Positions 20,709 to 27,690 of a DNA stretch of 52,300 nt are shown here, piece after piece (the first letter of the stretch is position 1; every line of letters begins with the position of its first letter). The DNA is from a virus. The stretch lies in the IMG/VR virus record IMGVR_UViG_3300047476_000672, positions 1 through 52,300 of that record. One strand, given 5' to 3'. A program made the position numbers and the translations under genes. The notes beneath the pieces are model-generated. The model searched no databases. It was not told where the DNA came from and saw nothing but the letters and a program-made list of their open reading frames with translations.

Positions 20709-21065
20709 CTACGCTTTTATTAATACCTTATCATATTTTTCTTGTAGAAGTTTATCTTCCGGTGATAAAGAATTAATCATTTCAGCTCTTTTATTTTTTG
20801 TTTTTTGTTTGTGATAAGTGTAATATTTTACCTTGGTTGTTTTATGAATTTCATTGTGACATATTGAACATAGTGTTGTTAAATCACAATTAGAATATTG
20901 CCACGGCTTCTTGTTATGTATATATCTTTTGTGGTGAACTTGAAGACATGATTTAGAACCACATGATGTACATTTTCCGCAGTCTCTTTTTATTATTTCA
21001 ATTCTTTTTGATAACCATCTTTTGTCTTGAAGTAATAATCCGTAAGGTTGTTTATTTTTTCCCAT
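20709..21065 (-). CDS. HNH endonuclease
   Basis: The 118-residue protein has a zinc-ribbon HNH core: CGKCTSCGSKSCLQVHHKRY, then CDLTTLCSICHNEIH. H-H in VHHKRY and H in ICHNEIH are the expected catalytic residues, with two C-x2-C pairs binding zinc. Free-standing HNH enzymes of this type often act as homing nucleases or in phage packaging; here it is far from the terminase. Its 5' leader contains the unusual hairpins at 21092-21166 and 21344-21381. Confidence 0.85.
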   Translation of the reverse strand: MGKNKQPYGLLLQDKRWLSKRIEIIKRDCGKCTSCGSKSCLQVHHKRYIHNKKPWQYSNCDLTTLCSICHNEIHKTTKVKYYTYHKQKTKNKRAEMINSLSPEDKLLQEKYDKVLIKA

Positions 21066-21091
21066 TATTGCTTTTGTTAGATTATGAAACT

Positions 21092-21166
21092 AAGCAAGGT
21101 GATAGAAAATAAGTCTAACCCCCTTCCCCCTAAAGAGAATTAGACTTATAATCACCATTATTGCTT
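21092..21166. ncRNA. 75-nt long inverted repeat with purine-rich loop in the HNH leader
   Basis: Three nested stems pair perfectly: AAGCAA (21092-21097) with TTGCTT (21161-21166), GGTGAT (21098-21103) with ATCACC (21151-21156), and ATAAGTCTAA (21109-21118) with TTAGACTTAT (21140-21149). The 21-nt loop carries two C5 runs (two G5 runs on the minus strand). Bases 21155-21166 repeat the 12 bp at the HNH start codon (21062-21073). It is too long for a simple terminator and may be a regulatory RNA or protein-binding structure. Confidence 0.55.
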
Positions 21167-21343
21167 CCGTTGAGTTACTCACATCGCTTTAGGCTGATGG
21201 CGGGTAATAAGTCTTTAGAACACCCATCTCCATCATTTAAGATTACATTATAGACACCACAGTAAAACAGGATGTCTGTTCCTTCCTTGTGAGTTGGAGA
21301 AGTACCTACGCTTATGTACGATGCCTCATCTAAGAATAGGGAT

Positions 21344-21381
21344 AAAAAAAAATCCCTGAAACGCTCCAACCGAATCAGGGA
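21344..21381 (-). terminator. Terminator-like hairpin with T9 in a leader (possible attenuator)
   Basis: On the minus strand TCCCTGA (21381-21375) pairs with TCAGGGA (21359-21353) around a 15-nt loop and is followed by nine T residues (21352-21344). It lies about 70 bp downstream of a -7 box and upstream of the HNH gene, so it could stop or regulate that transcript. Its design (7-bp stem, 15-nt loop, T9, then A-pyrimidine-CCC) matches the leader at 34956-34993. Confidence 0.6.
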
Positions 21382-21446
21382 CTTATCATGCTAAAAAAGG
21401 AAACTAAAACATGAAAAATATCTTACTGTCTGTTGGAGTGACAATG

Positions 21447-21454
21447 CAAATATA
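21447..21454 (-). promoter_or_regulatory. Bacteroidota -7 box
   Basis: TATATTTG on the minus strand matches TAnnTTTG in the 430-bp gap between 21066 and 21496. A -33 element is not evident at 19 bp. It would give a transcript beginning near 21440 with a structured leader of about 370 nt before the HNH gene. No convincing protein-coding ORF lies in this gap. Confidence 0.5.
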
Positions 21455-21496
21455 AATAAAAAATCATTCGTGGTTATTTTTTTTGAGTAAAAATTT

Positions 21497-21889
21497 TTAA
21501 TTCACCCATGAAGAATATCTTTCGTAGGCAGCCTGAGTAATAGATGAAAGATTGTTTTGTTCTATATCAAACTGTACGTTGATACCTGTACCGGCTGAGT
21601 TCATTACATATAAGCTGTCATCAGCTATAATGTAGGTAGAAGGTCTATATTCAATCTGTATTGGTAACTGTGGTAGTTCATCACCTTCCATTACTGCTTC
21701 GAGTACCTCTTCCCAAAAGTCATAGCATTCAAGTGAATCACTCCAATCAAATAGAGAAAGGAAATCTATTTCAAAACAGATTGCTTGCTGCTGTAAATCA
21801 GACGGTTTATCCATGTTATTGATAACCGCATCTACATATTTGTTGGGCAATTTTTCTAATAGCATTTCAAGTATTGTCATCTGATTCAT
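21497..21889 (-). CDS. Acidic hypothetical protein
   Basis: A 130-residue, strongly acidic protein: helical N-terminal half (MTILEMLLEKLPNKYVDAVI) and beta-rich second half (IQIEYRPSTYIIADDSLYVM). It is the last gene of the 21.5-27.6 kb series before the structured gap. Charge and size recall anti-host proteins that mimic nucleic acid, but no family is recognised. Confidence 0.58.
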   Translation of the reverse strand: MNQMTILEMLLEKLPNKYVDAVINNMDKPSDLQQQAICFEIDFLSLFDWSDSLECYDFWEEVLEAVMEGDELPQLPIQIEYRPSTYIIADDSLYVMNSAGTGINVQFDIEQNNLSSITQAAYERYSSWVN

Positions 21890-21908
21890 TTTATTACTAA
21901 TTTAATTA

Positions 21909-22076
21909 TTAAATAAGAACTGGGCTTTGTAGTACGGAAACATATAGCAATTCACTAGACTTGAAATCTTTATTGAATAATGCTATTGCTTCAGCGTAAT
22001 CCTTAGCTTGAATGTTTACACCTGTGCACAATTCTTTGCCCACCATGTAACAGAAATGATAAATATTTTTTTTCAT
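21909..22076 (-). CDS. Small hypothetical protein
   Basis: A 55-residue ORF beginning MKKNIYHFCYMVGKELCTGV, with a central helix NIQAKDYAEAIALFNKDFKS. It lies alone between two acidic protein genes on the same strand with a usual A-rich leader (10 bp to the upstream stop). The Q/A-x-D-Y-x-E-A-I-A-L-F phrase recurs in small phage proteins; function unknown. Confidence 0.5.
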   Translation of the reverse strand: MKKNIYHFCYMVGKELCTGVNIQAKDYAEAIALFNKDFKSSELLYVSVLQSPVLI

Positions 22077-22086
22077 TTTTTATAAT

Positions 22087-22389
22087 TTAAAATTCACCGT
22101 AATTATACTCGTCATAGAAATCCCTTTCGTCTTTCTCATACTCATACCAGTCTATTGAATCATTGATATATTTCTCAACCTTTTCAAGTAAATCATCTGA
22201 TGGTGTAAATACAATGTAATCACCGATTTCATCGTCATACCTAGCAATATCAATGCTTTGAAGCTCTACATAATAGTCACTTGATATAGCATCAAATGTG
22301 CATTTATAATTTACATACTTAACTAGGTAATCTATTCCATCAATTGTTATTTCTTGCTCGTTTGAACTTCTATTGTCTAGCATAATCAT
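22087..22389 (-). CDS. Acidic hypothetical protein
   Basis: The 100-residue protein begins MIMLDNRSSNEQEITIDGID and has a DNA-mimic-like abundance of D, E and Y, especially at the C-terminus (DWYEYEKDERDFYDEYNYGE). Its ATG overlaps the TGA of the upstream gene. No family recognised; the acidic character may be functionally relevant. Confidence 0.6.
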   Translation of the reverse strand: MIMLDNRSSNEQEITIDGIDYLVKYVNYKCTFDAISSDYYVELQSIDIARYDDEIGDYIVFTPSDDLLEKVEKYINDSIDWYEYEKDERDFYDEYNYGEF

Positions 22390-22559
22390 CTATTTACTTG
22401 ATACAAAATATTCTCTACTACTTCGCTCCAATTAGATGTTGTGTCATCTGCGTAAAAGCTTTCGTAGTTTTCCATAACGTACTGAATGTGGTCATCGTTA
22501 ACATACATATTAATGTTACTTGCCACGTTAATAACGTCTTGTCTATCTATGTGTCCCAT
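22386..22559 (-). CDS. Small conserved phage protein
   Basis: A 57-residue ORF (MGHIDRQDVINVASNINMYV) ending in a helix, DDTTSNWSEVVENILYQVNR. The D-D-T-T-x-N-W-x-x-V-V-E-x-x-L-Y-Q phrase is common in small phage proteins of unknown function. It overlaps the downstream gene by ATGA and lies 2 bp after the upstream one. Confidence 0.58.
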   Translation of the reverse strand: MGHIDRQDVINVASNINMYVNDDHIQYVMENYESFYADDTTSNWSEVVENILYQVNR

Positions 22560-22561
22560 AA

Positions 22562-22777
22562 CTATAAGTTTTTAAAGTGTTCTAAAAATTGTTCAAAGTT
22601 TTTATCGCTTGTGCCCATGCCGAATGATTCACCAGCTGCAAAAAATAATGATAATACTGCTTGTTCCCTTGCTAATAATAACAAATCAATTAGTTCAATT
22701 AGTTGTTCTTTAGTGTAACTCTCTTGCATTCTGTCTATACTTATGGAATGCATTAATGATTCTAGTGTTGTTTTCAT
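22562..22777 (-). CDS. Helical hypothetical protein
   Basis: A 71-residue, all-helical acidic protein (MKTTLESLMHSISIDRMQES, then LIELIDLLLLAREQAVLSLF). It is tightly packed, 2 bp from each neighbour. Small size and hydrophobic helices suggest a protein-interaction module. No family recognised. Confidence 0.58.
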   Translation of the reverse strand: MKTTLESLMHSISIDRMQESYTKEQLIELIDLLLLAREQAVLSLFFAAGESFGMGTSDKNFEQFLEHFKNL

Positions 22778-22779
22778 GG

Positions 22780-23145
22780 CTATTTATTTTCGTTGTACCA
22801 CTTAATGAATTCGCACACACAATGATAAGTTATACCAATCTTTTCGTTTACTTTATATCCTAGTAAAATTAATTCAGATAGCGAGTATGAAAACCTTAAT
22901 ACTCCAGTTCTTTCTCCTGTAATTATTTCTGTCTGAGTTTTATGAATTATTACTTCACATAGATTATTATTTGTTTTTTCAATATTCTCAACTACTGGCA
23001 TTAACCAATCCCATGAGGTATGGTATTTTAATTCGCTAGTCATGTATCCTTGTTCAAAGTAAATTCCGTCACTTCTCATCTCTTTTAATTCGCTGATATA
23101 ATCATCATCATTTTTGAATTTTAATCCCATAAACTCCGCAATCAT
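22780..23145 (-). CDS. Conserved phage hypothetical protein
   Basis: The 121-residue protein contains YHTSWDWLMPVVENIEKTNN and the C-terminal VCEFIKWYNENK. These phrases recur in a small protein family of Bacteroidota phages and prophages without known function. Beta-strand rich in the middle. It belongs to the tightly packed early series. Confidence 0.62.
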   Translation of the reverse strand: MIAEFMGLKFKNDDDYISELKEMRSDGIYFEQGYMTSELKYHTSWDWLMPVVENIEKTNNNLCEVIIHKTQTEIITGERTGVLRFSYSLSELILLGYKVNEKIGITYHCVCEFIKWYNENK

Positions 23146-23168
23146 TGCGTTTTTCTCTTAAATTGTTT

Positions 23169-23477
23169 TCATGGCTCTATTATTTGATAATCGAATCCTA
23201 TTTCGTCCCAACCTGATGTTGGCTTTGTCCACTGGAATGATTCCGTATAAACGGCAACTACATTCATTAAATACTTTTCCTTTTCGGGGCGTTCTAAGAG
23301 TACTTTCTCTATTCCAGTAAGGTAATAGTCGTACCACTCATTAAAAACGTCCTGAACGTCCTCTTTGTAGAATAAAACGTCACCTGATTCCTTGTACATT
23401 TCCTCTTCGGTGATGTTAAGCTCAAACATTGTTCTTGCGTGAGCCAATTCTGATGCTAGTTCAATAATTCTTTCCAT
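23169..23477 (-). CDS. Hypothetical protein
   Basis: Starting at the ATG at 23477 (10 bp after the upstream stop) the product has 102 residues: MERIIELASELAHARTMFEL, then DVQDVFNEWYDYYLTGIEKV. It is helical in the first half and ends in an aromatic strand (FQWTKPTSGWDEIGFDYQII). An ORF extension to 23510 would run into the upstream gene and is rejected. No family recognised. Confidence 0.58.
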   Translation of the reverse strand: MERIIELASELAHARTMFELNITEEEMYKESGDVLFYKEDVQDVFNEWYDYYLTGIEKVLLERPEKEKYLMNVVAVYTESFQWTKPTSGWDEIGFDYQIIEP

Positions 23478-23487
23478 AGTTATTGTT

Positions 23488-23718
23488 TTATAGTTTTTCC
23501 ACTCCTTCAACGTCTGCGGCTACATCCATTGAGAACCATATTTGTTCGATTGTTGCGTCATTCCTCATTGTTGAGTGTAGTATATCCATTGCTGTATCTT
23601 CATCGCAATCGTAATTGTTCATTACATCGTCAATATGCCAAAGGTTATCTGTATAGTAACCGTATTTTTTAAGTATTAACTTTGCGTTTTCTACTTCTTC
23701 TTTTCTATTTTTTGCCAT
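23488..23718 (-). CDS. Small conserved phage protein
   Basis: A 76-residue protein: MAKNRKEEVENAKLILKKYG, then LWHIDDVMNNYDCDEDTAMD and ILHSTMRNDATIEQIWFSMD. The W-H-x-x-D-V ... C-x-x-x-x-A-M-x-I-L pattern defines a small, common phage family thought to be early proteins. Function unknown. Four bp separate it from the upstream gene. Confidence 0.62.
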   Translation of the reverse strand: MAKNRKEEVENAKLILKKYGYYTDNLWHIDDVMNNYDCDEDTAMDILHSTMRNDATIEQIWFSMDVAADVEGVEKL

Positions 23719-23721
23719 GTC

Positions 23722-23928
23722 TTATCTTTTTATTTGGTATTCGTTTTCTGTTACGTATTCAATTAAGGGAATAGGAATCCCTTTCTTGTATTGGTCAATT
23801 AATTCTAGGTCGCTAACTGTTCTGCTAAATGAAAGTGTTTGTTCATCTACAATTAATTCAACCATTACTGTATAAGCGAATTCGTTTATTGGTCGAATTG
23901 ACGCTAATTTAATTCTTGCTTGTTTCAT
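23722..23928 (-). CDS. Small hypothetical protein
   Basis: A 68-residue beta-rich protein (MKQARIKLASIRPINEFAYT) followed by VMVELIVDEQTLSFSRTVSD. It is the first gene after the amidotransferase and is preceded by the 13-bp leader repeat at 23939-23951. No family recognised. Confidence 0.55.
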   Translation of the reverse strand: MKQARIKLASIRPINEFAYTVMVELIVDEQTLSFSRTVSDLELIDQYKKGIPIPLIEYVTENEYQIKR

Positions 23929-23938
23929 ATTTAAAAGT

Positions 23939-23951
23939 GTTGATAGTGAAT
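23939..23951. repeat. 13-bp repeat GTTGATAGTGAAT (copy 3)
   Basis: GTTGATAGTGAAT occurs identically at 7828-7840, 15894-15906 and here. The last two copies lie in leaders of minus-strand genes and are followed on that strand by a T/A-rich stretch and ATG (ATTCACTATCAACA, then TTTTAAAT). It may be a shared translation-start or regulator-binding sequence. Confidence 0.5.
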
Positions 23952-24838
23952 TATGCTCCTAGACCCCATTCTTTTTTACAGTCATTACAGATAAAGCAAT
24001 TGTATTCGTGAAAGTAACTAGACTTTACATCTCTATCGCAGCAATCGCAACCGCTAACTTGATACTCTTCGTTCAATGCTTTGTCTGATTCCATGCACCA
24101 ATCGCATTTACCATTGTTTATCTCATTGATTCCGTATAGTTTTATATCGCAGTTAGTACATGAGTAAAAATCTTCTTCCTCATCTAGCCACATTGAACCT
24201 GCTGAATGATAAGTTGACTGTGTTTTGGGTGTGTACGCCCATGCGTTATATTGATTCTTGTAAACTTTTTTGCCTCCATAATCAACATAATTGTTTACTT
24301 GCTTATAAGATGAATTACTAAACCAACAATCCATATTCCAATGACCGGCTTTCTCGTTAACAATTCTGTATTCATTATCTGAATTAAGGAATACTAATTT
24401 AGAACCTTGACCTATATATAATTCAAGCATATCCATGATTACATCATTGTACTCAAATCCATCTTTCATATTCTTAAGTATTGTCTCATTGAACATATAA
24501 GTATCTGAAAAATCTTTGCTTGTTGGTACATCGTAAATCATTCCGTTATGGACAAAGCCTAAGTCATTATTAACTAAGAATGGGTGACAATTTGTTTTAT
24601 TTACCTTGCCATGAGTACTGATACGGAAATGTAAAACGATATTGTTTTTACCGTATTTTCTTTTGATGTCAATGTAGTTGGAATAAAAGTTCTCAAAAGA
24701 TTTCATTTCCTTGAACACTTGCATTTTGTTATTGTCAATGTAAAGTATTCCCGCACCATCGCCATTGTTTTCCCAACAGTTAGATAAAATATCTTTTGAT
24801 AATGTTGTTTTCTTCGTGTTTAAAATTGCTATACACAT
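23951..24838 (-). CDS. Class II glutamine amidotransferase with zinc-finger C-terminus
   Basis: The 295-residue protein has Cys2 directly after the initiator methionine (MCIAILN), the catalytic nucleophile of N-terminal-nucleophile GATases. VLHFRISTHGKVNKTNCHPF and LGFVHNGMIYDV follow in the usual order. Such domains release ammonia from glutamine for a synthetase. The C-terminal 80 residues carry C-x2-C pairs (SCTNCDIKLYG, KCDWCME, GCDCCDRD, CFICNDCKKEW), probably zinc-binding. It is next to an amidoligase gene, and both proteins begin M-x-I-A-I-L-N and end L-G-A, so the two are probably a functional pair making an amide or isopeptide bond on an unknown target. Confidence 0.8.
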   Translation of the reverse strand: MCIAILNTKKTTLSKDILSNCWENNGDGAGILYIDNNKMQVFKEMKSFENFYSNYIDIKRKYGKNNIVLHFRISTHGKVNKTNCHPFLVNNDLGFVHNGMIYDVPTSKDFSDTYMFNETILKNMKDGFEYNDVIMDMLELYIGQGSKLVFLNSDNEYRIVNEKAGHWNMDCWFSNSSYKQVNNYVDYGGKKVYKNQYNAWAYTPKTQSTYHSAGSMWLDEEEDFYSCTNCDIKLYGINEINNGKCDWCMESDKALNEEYQVSGCDCCDRDVKSSYFHEYNCFICNDCKKEWGLGA

Positions 24839-24865
24839 GATTTCCTTTTTTAAAATGATTATTAA

Positions 24866-26353
24866 TTATGCACCTAGTTGGTTAGATGCGTTTTCTATTG
24901 TGTCAACTTTTACTTGTGACCTGATTAGTTTAGGTAATTGCTTATCGTTAAATGATTGACTATATTTTATGAACAATTCTACTTTGTCAATTAACTTTTC
25001 TTGTGAATATACAAGACGTAAATGTTTGTAAAGTTTACTCTTTGGATTCATCATCATTTGAAGTATTTCGATTTCGGATAAACCTTTGTAGTAAGATTCG
25101 AATCCTTTAATCTTTGTTTCTTTGATTGAAGAACACATGATACGTAGTAAATCCCTGCGCCACAATAAGTTAGTAACATTCTTTACTGCACTTGGTATTC
25201 TAAATTCAAGAACATTTGATTTGATATATACTGCTGAATACTTATCAGAAGAATATTTGTAGCTATGTTTCTTTCTTGCCTTAGAATAATTTGTTTCAAT
25301 CCTATGTTCATACATTGAATAGAACAATGGCAACCAACCTGATAAGTGTTCGAACAATGTTTCTGTATCGAATAAGCTAGAAGCTACATTGATATGACCG
25401 CCACATGAAGATGAAGTATTCGCATTGATTAATGTTTGCAAGTCTGAATCTTTAGCTATTTCGTCCTCAAGGTCTGATGAATAAAGGTCAAATGCTGGTG
25501 TTACAAGTTCGTATCCGCTACTGTCACAAAGAGAACCATCTTTTTCTTTAATCCAATCTGTTCTGTCGTAAAGGTCTTGATATTCTATTTCCACCGCATT
25601 ATCATCTTCCTTTTCTATTTCAAAACCAATTGAAAACTTAGGTGCTTCGTCAAATCTTTTTGTTCTTCTAAGGTCATGGTAACTAGCATTTTTTTCTATT
25701 GGATAGTCTTCATCAGTATACCATTCGTCATGACCTTCGTGGTATATTAAGCCATGATACCTAGCTGCGTCAGAATCCATATAGTTATCGCCATTTATTC
25801 TTAATGGTTGTCCGTAGCTCAATTGAAAATGTGTTTCATAGTCATGACCTTCTACATAACCGTAAAATACATCATCTCTATCTGTCTCAACCATTTCGCA
25901 ATGGTATTCAGAATAAGCAATATCTAGTTCACATTCTGTACTTTCAATGTATGTATTTCCATGTTTTGTTCTATAAACCTCATCAATTGGTGCGTATTCG
26001 TCATTAAGTGTAGCAAATTTACATTCGCTTTTCCAAGCATACTCACCGTTGTACATTTCAACAATAAGTTCGGGGTCTACATTCCTAACTATTTCGCCGT
26101 CATGTAGTACAAATTCATTTTCGAATTGCATAAATTTTTCGTTCCATTCTTGTATCGTTATTACCTGATATTCTTCTGACGGTTCACCAACACAATCTGA
26201 AAACATTACTTCATCGTCATATATGTAGAAACAGTTAACAGAATCTCCAGACCATGAATTGTTAGTCTTTCTGTTTATTAAATCAATGTAGCTTTGAAAC
26301 ATTTGTTTCTCACTAGAATTGAAATTTTCCGAGTTTAAAATTGCTATTTTCAT
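24866..26353 (-). CDS. Putative amidoligase (COOH-NH2 ligase family)
   Basis: The 495-residue protein has a variable N-terminal half and, from about residue 240, an amidoligase-like core: FSIGFEIEKED, WIKEKDGSLCDSSGYELVTP, SSSCGGHINV and VLEFRIPSAVKNVTNLLWRR. These match the glutamine-synthetase-like amidoligases predicted to join carboxyl and amino groups using ATP. The N-terminal part includes degenerate D/C/H-rich segments (GYVEGHDYETHF, YMDSDAARYHGLIYHEGHDE). It is paired with the adjacent class II amidotransferase, as known for predicted modification systems in phages and bacteria. The substrate is unknown. Its ATG overlaps the TGA of the upstream ORF. Confidence 0.75.
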   Translation of the reverse strand: MKIAILNSENFNSSEKQMFQSYIDLINRKTNNSWSGDSVNCFYIYDDEVMFSDCVGEPSEEYQVITIQEWNEKFMQFENEFVLHDGEIVRNVDPELIVEMYNGEYAWKSECKFATLNDEYAPIDEVYRTKHGNTYIESTECELDIAYSEYHCEMVETDRDDVFYGYVEGHDYETHFQLSYGQPLRINGDNYMDSDAARYHGLIYHEGHDEWYTDEDYPIEKNASYHDLRRTKRFDEAPKFSIGFEIEKEDDNAVEIEYQDLYDRTDWIKEKDGSLCDSSGYELVTPAFDLYSSDLEDEIAKDSDLQTLINANTSSSCGGHINVASSLFDTETLFEHLSGWLPLFYSMYEHRIETNYSKARKKHSYKYSSDKYSAVYIKSNVLEFRIPSAVKNVTNLLWRRDLLRIMCSSIKETKIKGFESYYKGLSEIEILQMMMNPKSKLYKHLRLVYSQEKLIDKVELFIKYSQSFNDKQLPKLIRSQVKVDTIENASNQLGA

Positions 26354-26496
26354 CTTATTACCTTTTTTACTTTATACTTTTCCCTTTTACTTTCTTCGCT
26401 ATACATTCCATAGAAATACATAGCAAGTTCAACGGCATGATATTTTGTTTCCGCCATAATTAACCGTTGACTTTTGCCATTACTTACTAAATACAT
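26350..26496 (-). CDS. Small hypothetical protein coupled to the amidoligase
   Basis: A 48-residue ORF: MYLVSNGKSQRLIMAETKYH, then AVELAMYFYGMYSEESKREK. It begins on the TAATG of the upstream gene and ends on the ATGA of the amidoligase, so translation through it would feed the ligase start. An internal ATG (26457) gives a 35-residue alternative. Basic C-terminus; function unknown. Confidence 0.52.
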   Translation of the reverse strand: MYLVSNGKSQRLIMAETKYHAVELAMYFYGMYSEESKREKYKVKKVIR

Positions 26497-26735
26497 TACA
26501 TATTTTTAAATGATTTTCCCCTACAATTATTCACGTTGAATAACTTTACCGCAATCCGGTGACGTTTCTGTTTTTTGTAGTGTTTTTTATAGTTAAAACC
26601 ATGTATCGGGTCAACATTGTTTGTTGTTGGTGCTGCATCTACTGCATAAGGCAATAGTAAAAATGCAATGGCTATTCCGTAGCCGATAATATACGCCCAA
26701 ACTTTGATGTCTTTGTTTTGATTTCCTTTTTTCAT
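26496..26735 (-). CDS. Small membrane-anchored protein
   Basis: The 79-residue protein has one hydrophobic segment (VWAYIIGYGIAIAFLLLPYA, about residues 12-31) that may be a signal or anchor, followed by a basic periplasm- or cytoplasm-facing tail (YKKHYKKQKRHRIAVKLF). No family recognised. It is coupled to the downstream ORF through TAATG. Confidence 0.55.
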   Translation of the reverse strand: MKKGNQNKDIKVWAYIIGYGIAIAFLLLPYAVDAAPTTNNVDPIHGFNYKKHYKKQKRHRIAVKLFNVNNCRGKSFKNM

Positions 26736-26746
26736 GTTGTTTATTT

Positions 26747-27016
26747 TTATAGATTATTACTTGCTTCTTCGTAGGTCTCGAAAAACATTTCTTTACGAGT
26801 TTCAAAGTCTATTGTTAAATACTCAACTTCTTGTCCCAACATTGAGCATATTGATATACCATTCTCAAGGGCAATGTAAGTGTATCCGCTATTCGGATTA
26901 AAGCCGATTTGCATAATTGATTCGCCTGAACAATTTTCAGCATAAGCATTGAAACAATTACTCAAACCTTTTGCCTCACAAAAAGCAATTGATTCATTTA
27001 AACCGATAATTTCCAT
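26747..27016 (-). CDS. Hypothetical protein
   Basis: An 89-residue acidic protein (MEIIGLNESIAFCEAKGLSN) with a central beta region (GYTYIALENGISICSMLGQE) and a helical end (RKEMFFETYEEASNNL). No family recognised; it lies in the first part of the early transcript. Confidence 0.57.
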   Translation of the reverse strand: MEIIGLNESIAFCEAKGLSNCFNAYAENCSGESIMQIGFNPNSGYTYIALENGISICSMLGQEVEYLTIDFETRKEMFFETYEEASNNL

Positions 27017-27027
27017 GATATTTATTT

Positions 27028-27210
27028 TTAATTATTAAACTGTTTCATCTTGCTATCTATGTATCCCAAAAATGACAATACAGATAAGCCCAAAGAGCCA
27101 TAGGATAACATAAAATTTTCAACGTATCCGAATATATTTACACCTACATTACTGAAAAATAAGGTAGTGCTAACAATCGCTAACACTACCGACAAGATTA
27201 AATATTTCAT
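27028..27210 (-). CDS. Small two-span membrane protein
   Basis: A 60-residue protein with two hydrophobic segments (LILSVVLAIVSTTLFFSNVG and YGSLGLSVLSFLGYI) and a short basic tail. It is the second gene of the early transcript. Early small membrane proteins may act in superinfection exclusion, but nothing in the sequence identifies that. Confidence 0.56.
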   Translation of the reverse strand: MKYLILSVVLAIVSTTLFFSNVGVNIFGYVENFMLSYGSLGLSVLSFLGYIDSKMKQFNN

Positions 27211-27230
27211 TTCCTTTTTAGCTTGATTAA

Positions 27231-27602
27231 TTACTTTGTTGCGTAATATTTCTTAATTAATAAACACATTTCGTACACGCTGAAGCCCTCTTTTTGAGCA
27301 TTCTTTTCTGTTCTTAATGGTATTAAGTTTTTCGGCGTTAAATCGGCAACATTAAAGCCTTTTATACCTGCAAAAAATTCATCGCCGAATTCAATTACAC
27401 GCTTAATACAGTATGAAAAACTTTTCCCGTCTTGTTTATGCGCATTGTTTGTAGCATAAATTGCCGTCATTAAACTTTTTCCCGTTACTCCTTCATTAAG
27501 ATACCTTACTGCCTCTTTTGTTTTGTTGTTTACTACTTTTGTACCTTTTGCGATTTTAGTAGTAGTTACTTTTTTTCCGTTTGTTTTTACATTTGCTTTC
27601 AT
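27231..27602 (-). CDS. First gene of the early transcript, hypothetical protein
   Basis: From the ATG at 27602 the product has 123 residues: a basic tail (MKANVKTNGKKVTTTKIAKG) followed by a helical domain (AVRYLNEGVTGKSLMTAIYA, then SFSYCIKRVIEFGDEFFAGI). An ORF extension to 27671 would run through the hammerhead ribozyme and is rejected. Basic N-terminus and early position fit a DNA- or RNA-binding early protein; no family recognised. It starts 78 nt downstream of the predicted ribozyme cleavage site. Confidence 0.6.
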   Translation of the reverse strand: MKANVKTNGKKVTTTKIAKGTKVVNNKTKEAVRYLNEGVTGKSLMTAIYATNNAHKQDGKSFSYCIKRVIEFGDEFFAGIKGFNVADLTPKNLIPLRTEKNAQKEGFSVYEMCLLIKKYYATK

Positions 27603-27631
27603 AATAATTAAACTTAAATAGTTTAAATAAT

Positions 27632-27690
27632 AAATTCCGTTTCGTCCTTTTGGACTCTTCAGGCAGGGCACTCACCCCACTACGGAAATT
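27632..27690 (-). ncRNA. Type III hammerhead ribozyme
   Basis: On the minus strand the order is: stem III strand TTCCGT, cleavage residue A (27681, in a GUA context), stem I (GTGGGG with CCCTGC, 6-nt loop), core CTGAAGA, stem II (GTCC-AAAA-GGAC), core GAA, then ACGGAA closing stem III. All invariant core residues are present: C3 U4 G5 A6 N7 G8 A9, G12 A13 A14, and the U16.1-A15.1 pair. Predicted cleavage is between 27681 and 27680, leaving a 78-nt leader before the first early gene. Hammerheads are known in some phage genomes. Confidence 0.85.

Noticed and set aside
21175-21369. 64-residue minus-strand ORF in the HNH leader
   Set aside because: It needs a TTG start inside the T9 hairpin and has no family-like pattern; the region looks like a structured leader.
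21066-21496. Group I intron carrying the HNH gene
   Set aside because: The flanking genes do not look like two halves of one protein and no group I core was recognised; the structures seen are simple hairpins.
27603-27671. N-terminal extension of the first early gene
   Set aside because: It would be translated through the hammerhead ribozyme and lacks an ATG; the ATG at 27602 is preferred.
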